NCBI GenBank assembly: GCA_900239685.1
Contig: OENT01000434.1
Span: forward strand, 1-64,000
DNA: 64,000 nucleotides
Source of the DNA: Rotaria macrura
Lineage: Eukaryota > Rotifera > Eurotatoria > Philodinida > Philodinidae
Direction: 5' to 3'
Part shown: positions 13,159 to 24,453 of the stretch, piece after piece
How positions within the stretch are numbered: position 1 is the first letter of the stretch
Layout of the letters: each line of letters begins with the position of its first letter
The notes under the pieces: model-generated
Databases searched by the model: none
What the model was told of the DNA's origin: nothing
The model's input: the letters and a program-made list of their open reading frames with translations, nothing else
Program-made: the position numbers and the translations under genes

Positions 13159-14826
13159 AACCGTTGATGTCTACATTTATTCGAAAAAATCAAATCATAC
13201 CAACAGAAATCTCGCTGAAAACTATGATAACTTGTAAAACTTTGAGATTTACCAAACTAGACCTTCGATAACCAACTTATGATATGTAACCTATGTTTAC
13301 TATTTCATTTCTAAAACATTACACTTGCTGTCGTTTTATTCTTCATTTTAAATGAAATAATGGTTTAAAATGTACCTCTCGTACCATGAAATAGCGTATT
13401 CAATTGATTTTACTTCTTGATACTTCCCACATCCAAATTATCAGTTTATTAAGAAATTTGTTGATAAAAGAATTAAGCCAGAAAAAGAATTCATCTGCAG
13501 TCAAAGTAGTGATTTAATAAATAAAAAATATAGAAATAGTTACACATCACGGATGTATGAGAAGAGTAATATTTTAATAAACTTACATCTTACTCTCAAT
13601 TCATTATTGCATCACCATGGGCCGGCATCGAAAGAGAAGTAAACCGATAGTTTATTTTATTTGTATTCAATAGAGTAGTTGAAAGTTATACCTGGGAAGT
13701 ATTTAAAAAATTGACTCCTAATCTCACATTTTAAATGAAATGTTCGACATTGAGCCCTATGGAAACTTTAACTTATTGATTGCTGCATTGGTTATTTCGC
13801 ATCTAATAGAAGTCAGTATCTAAGATAAGATAAAATTGACTCATTCAATTATACAATTTACGCATTAAAAAATTATCGATTATCTTGTGAGATACTTTCA
13901 GGAAAATTCTATCAGTTAGGTTCGGTGCAGATTTTTAATTCGAAATTGAAGTTACTAACTGTTGTAGCTCCTAATCATCAAAACTAATTCTAAGGTCTAT
14001 GACATCTAACAGAAGGTTTCATCTACAAATTTAGCAAGTATGACGTTAAAAAACCGTTGTGCTGTATTTTCTTAGGATATCTTCACTAAAACAAAGATTG
14101 CTCAAGTAATTGAATGCTTGTTTGTTTCAAATCATTAATTAAGAAAAACGAAGGAGTTTGAAATTCCATGGAGACCACCAGCGTCAATCGAAAGCAAATG
14201 AATTAAGGTACTCAAATTTTAGGATTAGTATTCAAAGATTTCATTTCCTTCATAAGGGCGAATTTCTGTTTCTAGATCCCGACCTTACACAGTCTAAGGG
14301 ACAAACAGAAGACAACGGGATGGAACACGAACAGGAAAGGAAAATATATCAAGAAGAACAAATATGAATGAGGCGAAATATATTATTGTTGATCGTAACA
14401 AATAGTAGACACATGATTATTGATAAACATACTGCAATTAAAGAAGGAGAAACGATGTGTATAATAAAAAAAATAATGAGAGAGGGTTTGGACGTGTGAG
14501 TATGACAAAGAAATACAAATAATAATCTATAATAAACTGAAAGGAGGAAGTCACATTGAGTACTATATAAATTAGAAAAGGTTTGCGCAACAATAGTGGA
14601 TATTTTCTAATATCTGAAATTTTAATGTACAGGTACATAAACTTAAACTGCTAGTCATCGAATATTTTTTTCAGTTGTTACGATAAGCGTAAAATGTATA
14701 TTCACCTTACTCGAAAAATCTTTTCATGAGATCAGTAAGCGTCGTTTGAAAGAAAGAGGTGTGATTTTAATTTTTTTAACTGAACAGTTTAATATCTTTG
14801 ATTCTGGACTATGCCAGCTATCCAAA
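13159..14826. other. Intergenic stretch, nothing seen
   Basis: No supported gene. A short plus-strand frame near 14158-14367 is rich in charged residues but has no partner exons and no motif. Confidence 0.45.
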
Positions 14827-14828
14827 TA

Positions 14829-15758
14829 ACGGGTGTCCCAGAAAAAATGGGCCTCCCACTATGTTACCAATATCTCCATCGATTTTCATCGGATATACTT
14901 GATTTTTCAACGGAAAGACTCCTCATTTAAGTCTCTACTAATCTGAATAAAAAATTTCAATGTAAAAATTAACTGTGAAAAGTTATAGGTTTAAGACCAT
15001 AAGCGACCACAATGATGGATTTTTGTAGCAATGTTACTTTTGAAAAGCCTAATTATCTTTTGCCTCTGATCGGACAGGCGCTTAGTTACGATCGTATCTG
15101 CTTTTCAATATTTTCAAATTTCTTCTTTCTCTTGACCTCTATTGAAGCTCATTTGAACAGGATAGTAATGTGCACACAACGATTTTTCATACAGAACGAT
15201 GTGAAATCAACGAAAGTCATGTACTGACCTACATTATTATACAAATCATACAATATATGGCAGACCACTACGTAGGTCTGGCAGGCGAATCATTTGTCTT
15301 CAAAACAGCAACAATATTTTATCATAAAATGTTAGTTTAGGGTATAGGTGCAGGAGTTTTCTAAAGTAACACCACAGCTCGGTCGAAAAAGTTCCAAATA
15401 TGTGAAAAGAAAAGGCTTGACAGCACAAGAGGTAAAGTGACGAAAGGAATTTTAATTCCCATCAAGAAGGAGCCTTTCAAGAGCTATTCAGTCGCTCATT
15501 CGATTTGTCTGCATGTCACATTTCTCACAGCTAAGATAATAAGAACTGGAAAAATATTTTACAAAATCCTTCATTTTGGTGTCTTATAGTGTTTAGCCTT
15601 GAATTTTTCATGATTAATTTTTACATTAAAATGCTTTATCCACATTTGTAGAGAACTGAATGAAGAGTCTTTTGGTTAAAAGAATCAAGTCTATGCAACA
15701 AAAATTGATGGAGATAATGATCAAATAATGAGAGGGTCGCTCTTTCTGTGACACCCAT
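14829..15758. mobile_element. Mariner-like non-autonomous DNA transposon
   Basis: A 930-bp element flanked by TA on both sides (14827-14828 and 15759-15760). Its ends are inverted repeats: left A-C-GGGTGTCCCAGAAA, right (reverse complement) A-T-GGGTGTCACAGAAA. The similarity continues inward for about 225 bp with scattered substitutions, including TATCTCCATC, AAAGACTC, CATT and AATGTAAAAATTAA blocks. The GGGTGTCCCA-type terminus and TA target fit the Tc1/mariner superfamily. The roughly 470-bp middle has no transposase reading frame, so it must have been mobilised from elsewhere. The short frame at 15012-15227 is not transposase-like. Confidence 0.85.
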
Positions 15759-15760
15759 TA

Positions 15761-18166
15761 GATAAAAATAATTTAGTCTATTTACATTGATCCGATCTCA
15801 ATCGAATCAAAATTAAGATTGATCAGAATTCGAATAAAATTTCATCAATCCATTGTGAGTACCTGCAGAATTTTTATTCAGACTTCAAGGCCATCGCAGA
15901 ATAGGTATACGTGTCCAGAATTCCACTTGGTAGGCATTTCGCGACTTCTGATTTCGTGCTGCTCATATTCTGCAGTTACTGCATTCTAAGTTAGACTCGA
16001 GCCTAGCTAGACGTAACAGCTCACCATAAGTAAAGATATTATTCTCCCTTATTGAAACAATTCTAGTATGCACAAGAATTCAACGCTATGGAAATATGTG
16101 AAATTAATAGTTTATTCTAAGACGTTTATAACCATGATGATGAATATTTAACATTAAGAGTCGAGAATATAATTTAGATTTCTGAAGATATTAAACCAAA
16201 AGCTGACTAGGCAAATAGTTATCATTGAGAAAATATGAATTAATCTTGTAAAACATGAATCATCTGTCAGAAGATCACAAATCTAAGATACAATATAAGA
16301 GTTAGATATTAAATCGAGCCTACGCACGAAAATCTTGATCAGTTCTGTCTGTAGTTAAGCTTTCAGCAATCTAAAGTAGAATTCTTCTTAAGCAAGGTTA
16401 ATGTCAACATCACCGTTTTTTAATATTAGCATATCTTTCATTCGAACTTTTAGAAGACAATTGTAGTTGCTATTAAAATAACCAGGTCTAAAGTTATTGC
16501 GAGTGTCTAGAAGCTCACCGGATATTGAACGATTGAATGGTAATCATGTGCATTTTTTAATTATTTTCAAGGCGAATAGTCACCGTTGAAATAAATCTAT
16601 GAAACACCAATCGACAATCTCAAGAGTTTTAAAGCTAATGCATTATTTGAAATAACATGAAGGAAATCAGACACCAACAGCAATGAAGAATATGCGGTTG
16701 CTCCGTTCAGAGATATGATAGGAAACATGAATAAAAATTTCTTTCTTGTAACCAATGAAAATCAAAAAAGTTCTTTTTTTGAATTTTAGAGAACAATTAT
16801 TGTATCGTTATTCATCTCTATCTATGAATAATCACGACAAACTAAATTTCAATAAAAAACAAAGAAATGAAATTATCTCCTATAGAAGTGATAATGAAAA
16901 ACTGCATTTCATTTGTAAGTTTTCTTTTTAATATTCACCTCTATAAAACTACTACTATATTAAGAAGTTACTTCTAATATAGTAGAAGGCTTCTTCGAAC
17001 ACCAAATACATTTCAACATAATATTAGATCGTGGGTGTTCGGTGGATTGAAGAAAGTTTAGTCTAGGAAAATGGAACTCATCATTAGAAATATTTAAGAT
17101 TTTGCATCTATCATCAATGTTGACAATACTCGAATAAGCATTTAATTGTAAAGTGATCAATAATTAATTATATTCATGTTTCTACAATATATTGAACGGA
17201 TAAATGATATGCTCGGTGTTTCTTTGACTTCATTAATAGTTGACGTTTCTCAGTAATTTGACTATTGACAGAAGAAATTCTGAAGTAAAACTAGCGATCG
17301 TTCGCTACGTAACTACCCGCTTAATGCAAAAAAAGCAATGAAGAAAAAGAATGCGTTCAATGCCGATACTTATATGAAACTGTTTTTACCGTTCTGTGTC
17401 TTATTCAAAATAACCAATCACATGCAGTTTTTTTGGCCTCAAACACTTCAAAGTGATTACACTGTATGTATGACTTCAGGACTTATTTGTCGATCGAGAG
17501 AACCACTCTAACATTTCAGTTGACGGACGAACAGTAAAGAGGGGAGAGAAAACGATATTTTGCAGACTTCTCGTTTCTTTTCTTGTCTGAAAAAGTTTGT
17601 TAACATTGTCACATGGTTACGTGCCGCCTTAACTCTGACAATGTTTCATGTTGTTATAGTTGATACAGTGAGTTGAAAGTTTTTGCCGATTTTGTATTTC
17701 TCAATATTTTGTTCATTTTCTTGCTCATTTTTGCTCATTCTCTCATACAAAAATGCAGGCAGAAGTATCTCAATCTAATTGATTATTCTATTTCATTAAA
17801 AACTTGACAGACAAGGTCATCTGAAAAGCGTTACAAATTTGCTTGCATATCGATCGATCATTTTGCCGATGAAGTTAATTTACTTCAGAGTGAGAGTAGT
17901 ATATTTAAATGTTACGAAAAAATACAATGTTTCCTCATGCAACTTGAAATACGAAAAAAATAGTCTATCACAAAAGTCTTCTACTACTTTACATTACAGT
18001 GTTCGAAGAATCTTGAACGTGTGACTATTGACGACGTTCTTCCGAAATTCGTTTCAAAATCCAACAGAATGCGTGTAAGATTGATTTATTAGAAAATATC
18101 TTTCAAAACTTCAAGTTATGGAAACAATGATATTAATTTTCAATCTTTAAATTTGAATATTCTTGT
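15761..18166. other. Intergenic stretch upstream of the ABCG gene
   Basis: No supported gene. A TTTGTTTCTAG acceptor at about 18176 lies 39 bp before the ABCG start codon, so the end of this stretch probably contains a 5' UTR intron and, further up, the ABCG promoter. Confidence 0.45.
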
Positions 18167-18214
18167 TTGTTTCTAGATTTTTCTTCATATATCAATTGGA
18201 AAGTTGTAACATCG

Positions 18215-21200
18215 ATGGCTAACTGTGATAGTGAAATGGCTGTGATGCTAAAAACTGACAACAATAAACTCGTCCATGGTTCAACAATAACGTTTACTTC
18301 AATTAACTACACAGTAGCTTCAAAAGGATGTCTATTTTGTTTGAAGCAGAAAAAGAAACAAATTCTCTATAATCTTACTGGAATTTTCAAACCTGGTATG
18401 AACGCAATTCTTGGACCGACTGGTAGTGGTAAATCCTCCTTGTTAGATATACTGGCTGGTCGAAAGGATTGTCGATGTCTAAAAGGACGAGTACTCGTAG
18501 ATGGACAACCACAAACGGAAGATTTCAAATATCAAGTCGGTTATGTTGTTCAAGATGATATGGTGAGCGGAACATTGACCGTTCGAGAGAATTTAGCTTT
18601 TTCGGCTAATGTTCGTTTGCCGCGAAATGTTTCTTCACAAGATAAATCCGCTACGATCAATCGAGTCATCTTACAATTAGGATTAGAAAAGTGTGCTGAT
18701 TCGAGAGTAGGTACCGAAAGTAGTCGTGGAGTATCGGGTGGTGAACGAAAAAGAACTAATATCGGCATGGAATTAGTTCTTTCGCCGACTGTACTGTTCT
18801 TGGACGAACCAACAACTGGTAATGTAGCATATCCTGTTCTTTTTGGTTTTTTTTAAATATCTGCACAAATCAAACACCCTGTCGGTGAAATCTGTCGTAT
18901 TTCAAAATTCAAATTTCAAAGAGACGTAGCTTTTATCTGCTCGAAAAAACATTATCCAAAATATTTTCATCGAATCTCTTTATTACCAATAAATCCAGAA
19001 TGTGTTAGCTCTACATATGTATAGAACGAAAGAGACAAGCAGTGTCACTGATGTTATGTGACAGAACGATGAAAAAGTGACCTTCGCGGGAATCGAACCC
19101 GCACCTCTTGCTATCCGGGCAGTTGTCCGAGCCAATTAGACTAGAAGACGCATCTTATTCATCGTTTAGCGTTAGTGTGAACCAACACTAACGCTAACAG
19201 AATGCAAGGCTTTCCTATCAAATTTCATCTCGAAGTCTTTAGGTGTTCGACTTAATCTCATCGATTAGCCGATTATCATTGGAGAGTTATTGCTGGTCTC
19301 GAGTTTTTAAGTAAACAGATATTGGACACTAGAAAAGTATACATCAACAGATTATCAGTACAAATAGGATCGATGAAACGCGAAAAGACGCGTATGACTG
19401 TATCTGTGAGCTCTGGACTCCTCTGTCTGATAGATGAGAGTACCCATCTGATTGAAATAAATAGCGATCAAATCTATGGTCGATCATAGAACAACATGAT
19501 TAATATGAAATTACTTCGAATAAAAACAAGCAATCAAACCCCGAAATTTCATTATCCTAATTTTGAGAGAATTTTGTTTTCTGTTATCGGAGCGTTTGAT
19601 TTCGGATTAGAACACAAGATTATCCATGATAAATAGACTATTCATTGACAATATATCGGAAGTTGCACTATAAGTCTCTTGTACTTTCTGTCAAGCATTT
19701 ATAACTATCAATGGTAAATCACACTTGCATTAATCTGACGCAAAGAAAGCAAAAAATGACAGCAGCTCTTTGTACAATAATATTTTTTTAAGAACTCGAA
19801 ATTCACCGACCCCTTCGGCTCACTAGTTTTGCAAGACATAAAAACTAGCACGATATCAGGTTAATTTTTAGGCTTCACCGTTACTCCAATTTTTTGACAA
19901 TCCTGCCGAAATGACAAGATAAAAAATATATAATTATGATTATAAAGTCTTTTTACACAGCTCTATAGAGAAGTTAAAACTAAATCGGTTGAATGAACAT
20001 GAATTCAAAACACCTAATCCTTGTATACTGCTTTCAAATACGCAATGACTTCTGATTGCGACACAATTATTACAATTAAAACTGATCAAATATCGATTAG
20101 AAAGATTTTTTTCTTCCGAATAGGAGGGTATAGATCTTAAATATGAGATTAGACTTTTTCTGGTTGGCAATCTCGCTTTGTACCAGAAGTGAAATTTTAC
20201 TTGTTTACTCTTTTTATCTTGCAATATCAATCGTATACTCGGCTTGTCCAAGCGTAACGCTGTGACATTTTGGCAATCGTTTTTTGAAATATCTGGAGAA
20301 CAATGATAGCTAGAAAGTTCATTCAAACGCCATTTGACGCAGCTCGACAACTTCTATATATACTATAAATTTGATATTTTTTGATTGAACTCTATAGCTT
20401 ATAGAAATGGTTTATAGGCACGTAACACTGTGACACAGAAGGACCCTAAATTTACAACTCTCTGACTCATCTTTCAATTCCTTGCAAACGACAGTCTCCA
20501 AATAAATTAGTCCTGGAACCAAGTTTGTAGAGCATGAAACGAGCTTTTCAAAGATAAAAAGAATGTTCTCCTAACTCTCGTTATTCATATAAAAAGTGAG
20601 AACAGAAAACGTAACGCTGTGACATTTTTCGTAACGCTGTGACACTCTTTTTTGTCGATCAATTTTAGGTAACTTAACGTGCTCAGATCTATTTAATTTT
20701 TACAGCGATTGGTCTTTTCTCTACATATAACCTGTGTTTAAAAAATCAAGCAGCTATGGCGAAGCGGAACCCCGTTATTAGAACAGAAAGTTGGAAAATC
20801 TAGAACAATTTAAAATTTGACTTCAGGAGAGAAAGTTAAAAATAAATGCGCTATTTTGTAGACATTTAAATTCTGTATCGAATGGTGTGATAATCAGACA
20901 TTTTCAAAAAAGTTTCTCCGTAGAGAAATTGAAAATACGATTTTTCAAAAGTTTAAAACGCCGTTTTGGTAGCTGAAATGGGATTTTTTTCAAGAAAGAA
21001 TATTAAATTCGTAATCAGCGCAAAAACCTGCATCTAACGATGTGTCGAAATTGTTCCATCCAGAAAAATTTTTTTTCAAAAACTTCACCAACGAATAGCG
21101 CGTTACGTGGACAAGCCGTACTATCGAATCAAAAAGTAGTCAAACATCCTAGACCAAAGCATGACTCAGTCATATGCTACTAATGATGGTAGTACCTCCA

Positions 21201-23341
21201 ATCCATTATTCAGTTTTCAAATGAGATTCGATTCTTCATGCAATGTTTGATGAACGATGAGAATAAACAAGAAAGATGTCCTATCCTCAGCTGACTACTA
21301 TCAAGCTTCTACATTTTACCGTCTCTTTCAAATGAATCGTGCTGGCATTCCTCAGGTGTAAAAAGAAGATTTATGGCGGAATTTTTATAGATGCAGTATT
21401 TAATATGAATAGTTTATTTAAAACTTTTGAAATTTTGTTGTTGTTCTTTTCTTAAAATACAACTATTCGTAAAAGTAAACTGTTTTACATCATCTATTTA
21501 TACTGGCATGTTCTATTTTCGGATTTCAGCATAGAAGTACATCTATGTAAGTGTGTGAAGATTTGTAGAAAAAATTGTTAACTCAGTATCTATGCGATTA
21601 AAATAAGATACGATAATAGGTTGAAGTTTGTGTTCTGTTGTTTGTGACGAAAAAAAAACGGTCAGTAACGTTCTTTGTTGGATAAGAAGTGGATATAAAA
21701 TTTCTATTCAAAACACTTCAAGACTCATTTGAGTTGTTCTTGCGATCTTCAATGAGAAGCATCTGTAAAGTTAACTTGCTCGAAAAATCGAGAGTTAACG
21801 TTATTAGTCAAACTTGCCAGTTCATCGATTATTAACACTATATCCAAAAGACAGATTTATTCGTTTGTGTCAATCTATTCATGAAAGAATTATTAAAAAT
21901 TAAGAACGAAAATTCGAATAAATTGTTTGCGTTAGGTCTCGATTCGTCGACAGCCAGTAGTGTTATCGAATGTCTCGATCAACTTTCAAACAAAGGACGT
22001 AAGTTACTGATTTTGTTCATAATGTTTTATTAAGAATTTTAATTCTCATTACAAGATACTATCATTTTTTCAATTCATCAACCTCGTTATTCCATATTCA
22101 AGCAATTCTCTAATCTTTTCCTAATTGCTGCTGGTAGTTGTATTTATCATGGTCCAGCAAATGATGTCCTGAAATTCTTCAATTCGGTCGGTTTCACTTG
22201 TGAAGAACACGACAATCCGGCCGACTTTATTCTAGACATAGCTCAAGGCATTCGATGGACATCTTATGAAATGATTGGAAAAGACTATGTGAGTGAAAGT
22301 CAAAGAAAAGAGAAAATTGCTCGATACTTACACGATGTCTACATTCAATCAGCAACGTATACTTCTATGAATCAACAAATACTGGGTGTAAATATTGTAT
22401 CAAAAGAAGTAACAAATATAGAGATTAGACCACAATCACAGTCAGCTCTTACGAAAATGATATACGTATCTCAACGTACATTACGTAAATCATTTCGAAA
22501 TCCGACTTTGATGATAATGCAAACAATAGTTCCTGTATGTCTAGCAATATTTATCGGTTTACTCTATATTAATACGAATCGTACATTAGATAATGGAATC
22601 AAGAATCGATTTGGCGCTATTTTTTTTATTGTTGCAAATCAGGTCTTTTTAAATCTATCAGCACTTGAATTATTTATTAAAGATCGTACTCTTTTTATAC
22701 ACGAAAATGCCAGTGGCTACTATAGTACATTCATCTATTTCATTTCAAAATTACTTTGTGATATTCTTCCATTACGATCTATTCCATCTGTTCTTTTCTC
22801 GCTGATTGCCTATTTCATGATTCAATTTCAACGGACTGTCATTAAGTTTTTCATTTTTCTATTAACAATATTTATGACAGCTATTGGCTCGGCTTCGATA
22901 TGTTTTTTCATATCAGCTAGTATAGAATCATTCGGTATGATATTCAATATGATTATTGTTCGTCGAATATGCATAGTCTAGGAATTTTTAGGTCTAGCAA
23001 ATCTGGTTACAGCAGCATATTGTGTTGCAATGCTCGTTTTTACTGGCTATCTTCTTGATGTTACAAGTACTATCAAATTTCTTTCATGCATTAGATGGAT
23101 AAGTATCTTTCGATACGCATCGAATGCAATCACGGTCAACGAATTTACTAATTTGAAGCTTTGCCAAACGAATAATACACTTATATGCACGATTAATGGT
23201 GAAGATATTCTAACAGAGCAAAAAATTGATCATTCAACAGAATGGGATTTATGGTATAATTTCGTTGCATTAGGTGTTATGACATTAATCTATTTTACTT
23301 TGACCTACATTCAACTACTACGTATACAAAAGACGAAATAA
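18215..23341 (+). CDS. ABCG-family half transporter
   Basis: Four exons: 18215-18818, 21936-21998, 22056-22934 and 22992-23341. All introns are GT-AG and phase 1, giving 631 aa, the usual size of an ABCG half transporter. The nucleotide-binding domain is N-terminal: Walker A GPTGSGKS (67-74), signature VSGGERKR (173-180), Walker B LFLDEPTTG (194-202). Exon 2 supplies LDSSTASSVIECLDQL (D-loop and following helix), and exon 3 opens with the H-loop (IIFSIHQPR). A linker is followed by about six membrane helices, including CLAIFIGLLYI and CVAMLVFTGYLL. Half transporters of this type work as dimers exporting lipids or xenobiotics. The nearest relatives are probably ABCG2-like. The start at 18215 is the first ATG after an apparent 5' UTR acceptor. 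The first intron is 3117 bp and carries inserted elements; the others are 57 bp. Confidence 0.93.
19078..19150 (-). tRNA. tRNA-like sequence, probably pseudogene
   Basis: A 73-nt minus-strand sequence inside the first ABCG intron, on the opposite strand to that gene. It has a perfect B box (GGTTCGAATCC) in a 5-bp T stem, a good A box (TAGTCTAATTGG) in a 4-bp D stem, and an acceptor stem pairing at 6 of 7 positions (two of them G-U). A run of T follows directly, as for a Pol III terminator. The anticodon arm is poor: only 3 of 5 pairs form, and position 33 is C instead of U. The nominal anticodon GGA would mean serine, but the long variable arm of tRNA-Ser is missing. I therefore read it as a tRNA pseudogene or SINE-like remnant, not a working tRNA. 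Confidence 0.6.
19166..19197. repeat. Perfect 13-bp hairpin
   Basis: The arms TTAGCGTTAGTGT and ACACTAACGCTAA are exact reverse complements, separated by a 6-nt loop. It sits 16 bp upstream (in minus-strand terms) of the tRNA-like sequence, within the first ABCG intron. Confidence 0.9.
20240..21118. mobile_element. Non-autonomous inverted-repeat transposon in ABCG intron 1
   Basis: An 879-bp element. The left end is CGGCTTGTCCAAGCGTAACGC and the right end, reverse-complemented, is CGGCTTGTCCACGTAACGCG. It is flanked on both sides by TACT, a probable 4-bp target duplication (or TA plus chance). Near the left end the word CGTAACGCTGTGACA occurs at about 20253 and twice in tandem at about 20610-20645, with a degenerate copy at about 20420. 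These may be subterminal transposase-binding sites. There is no transposase frame. The superfamily is not certain; a Tc1/mariner relative is possible. Confidence 0.7.
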
Positions 23342-24453
23342 TTGTTCAATATCTATTCTATAATGTTTCACGTTCGAATCTATCAACAGTTAATATATTA
23401 TATATATTCAACATATTCATAAAGGCAGCTATTTATTCGATTTTTTTGTGCAAAATCAGAAGACATTTGATAAATTTAGAAATATACGTTCAAATAAAAT
23501 GTTAATGTTTATTTTTTATTCATTAAAAAAATAAAATAGATTTAGAGTGAGTATATCAAAGTAAAATACAAGTTGAAGAAAAATCAGTCGTCAATTCAAA
23601 TAATCTAGTAATAGGGAAGCTTTTCATGTATTTCAGCGGGCCAATTTTCAAATAAGGAATTGAAAGTCAATGGCAGATTTTTCGATCAATTTTTACTTGA
23701 CTCATCGTTTGCTTAAACAAGTTACGAAAGAAATTTCAAAGATGATATAGACAACATTCAACTTTGTTTAATAATTGAATCAGGACACAGCAACTATCTG
23801 AAATAAAAATAGATTCGTCGATCAGTCTCATGCCTTAACTTGATCTATGTATATCTTTTGTTACTTCTCTTACTTTCAAGAGATTTTAAATAAAAAAATA
23901 AGGTAAGAACTACTCTTAGAACACTGGCGCATAAGCAACTAGAAAAATCGTGTATGTCAAAGAAAATCCATTAATTCCCATTGTATGTATTTTGATTTCA
24001 TTTATCATATAACGCGCTTTTCATTTTAATATTCAACATTTCAAAGTCTATTGATTACTCATCTCTCTAAACGATAACGACAAGACTAAATCAGCCTTGA
24101 AAGCATAGACTATTAAATAGGTGCATATAAATAATATTTTATCTCTACTATACAGGCATACGGTCAAATTAAATTGAGATTGTAAAGTTTTATTTCAAAA
24201 ATTAAAACACATAAGTGGCGCAAGACCTTTGAGATACACAGACCCACAAGCAATCATTTAAAAACCCTATTAGTAATATTAGTGTCCAGAGAAAACAATC
24301 TTTGGCGAAAATTAAATTATTTATCGTGTACTAAAAATCAAACCCTGCTTGATCATGACGCACAGAAATGCAATGTTAGAAAAGGTGAAATTTATTGCCA
24401 TATATATTTTTAAAACACATCCTTGTTACATAAGAAGCTTGTCATATTATTTC
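23342..24453. other. Spacer between convergent genes
   Basis: Lies between the stop codons of the ABCG gene (+) and the cysteine peptidase gene (-). It should contain both 3' UTRs. AATAAA-like words are frequent on both strands, so no single polyadenylation site can be picked. Confidence 0.5.

Noticed and set aside
19078..19150. Functional tRNA-Ser(GGA)
   Set aside because: The anticodon stem is only partly paired, U33 is replaced by C, and the long variable arm of serine tRNAs is absent.
19940..20350. 136-codon minus-strand frame in the ABCG intron
   Set aside because: It straddles the left boundary of the inverted-repeat element at 20240 and has no motif or splice partners, so it is most likely chance.
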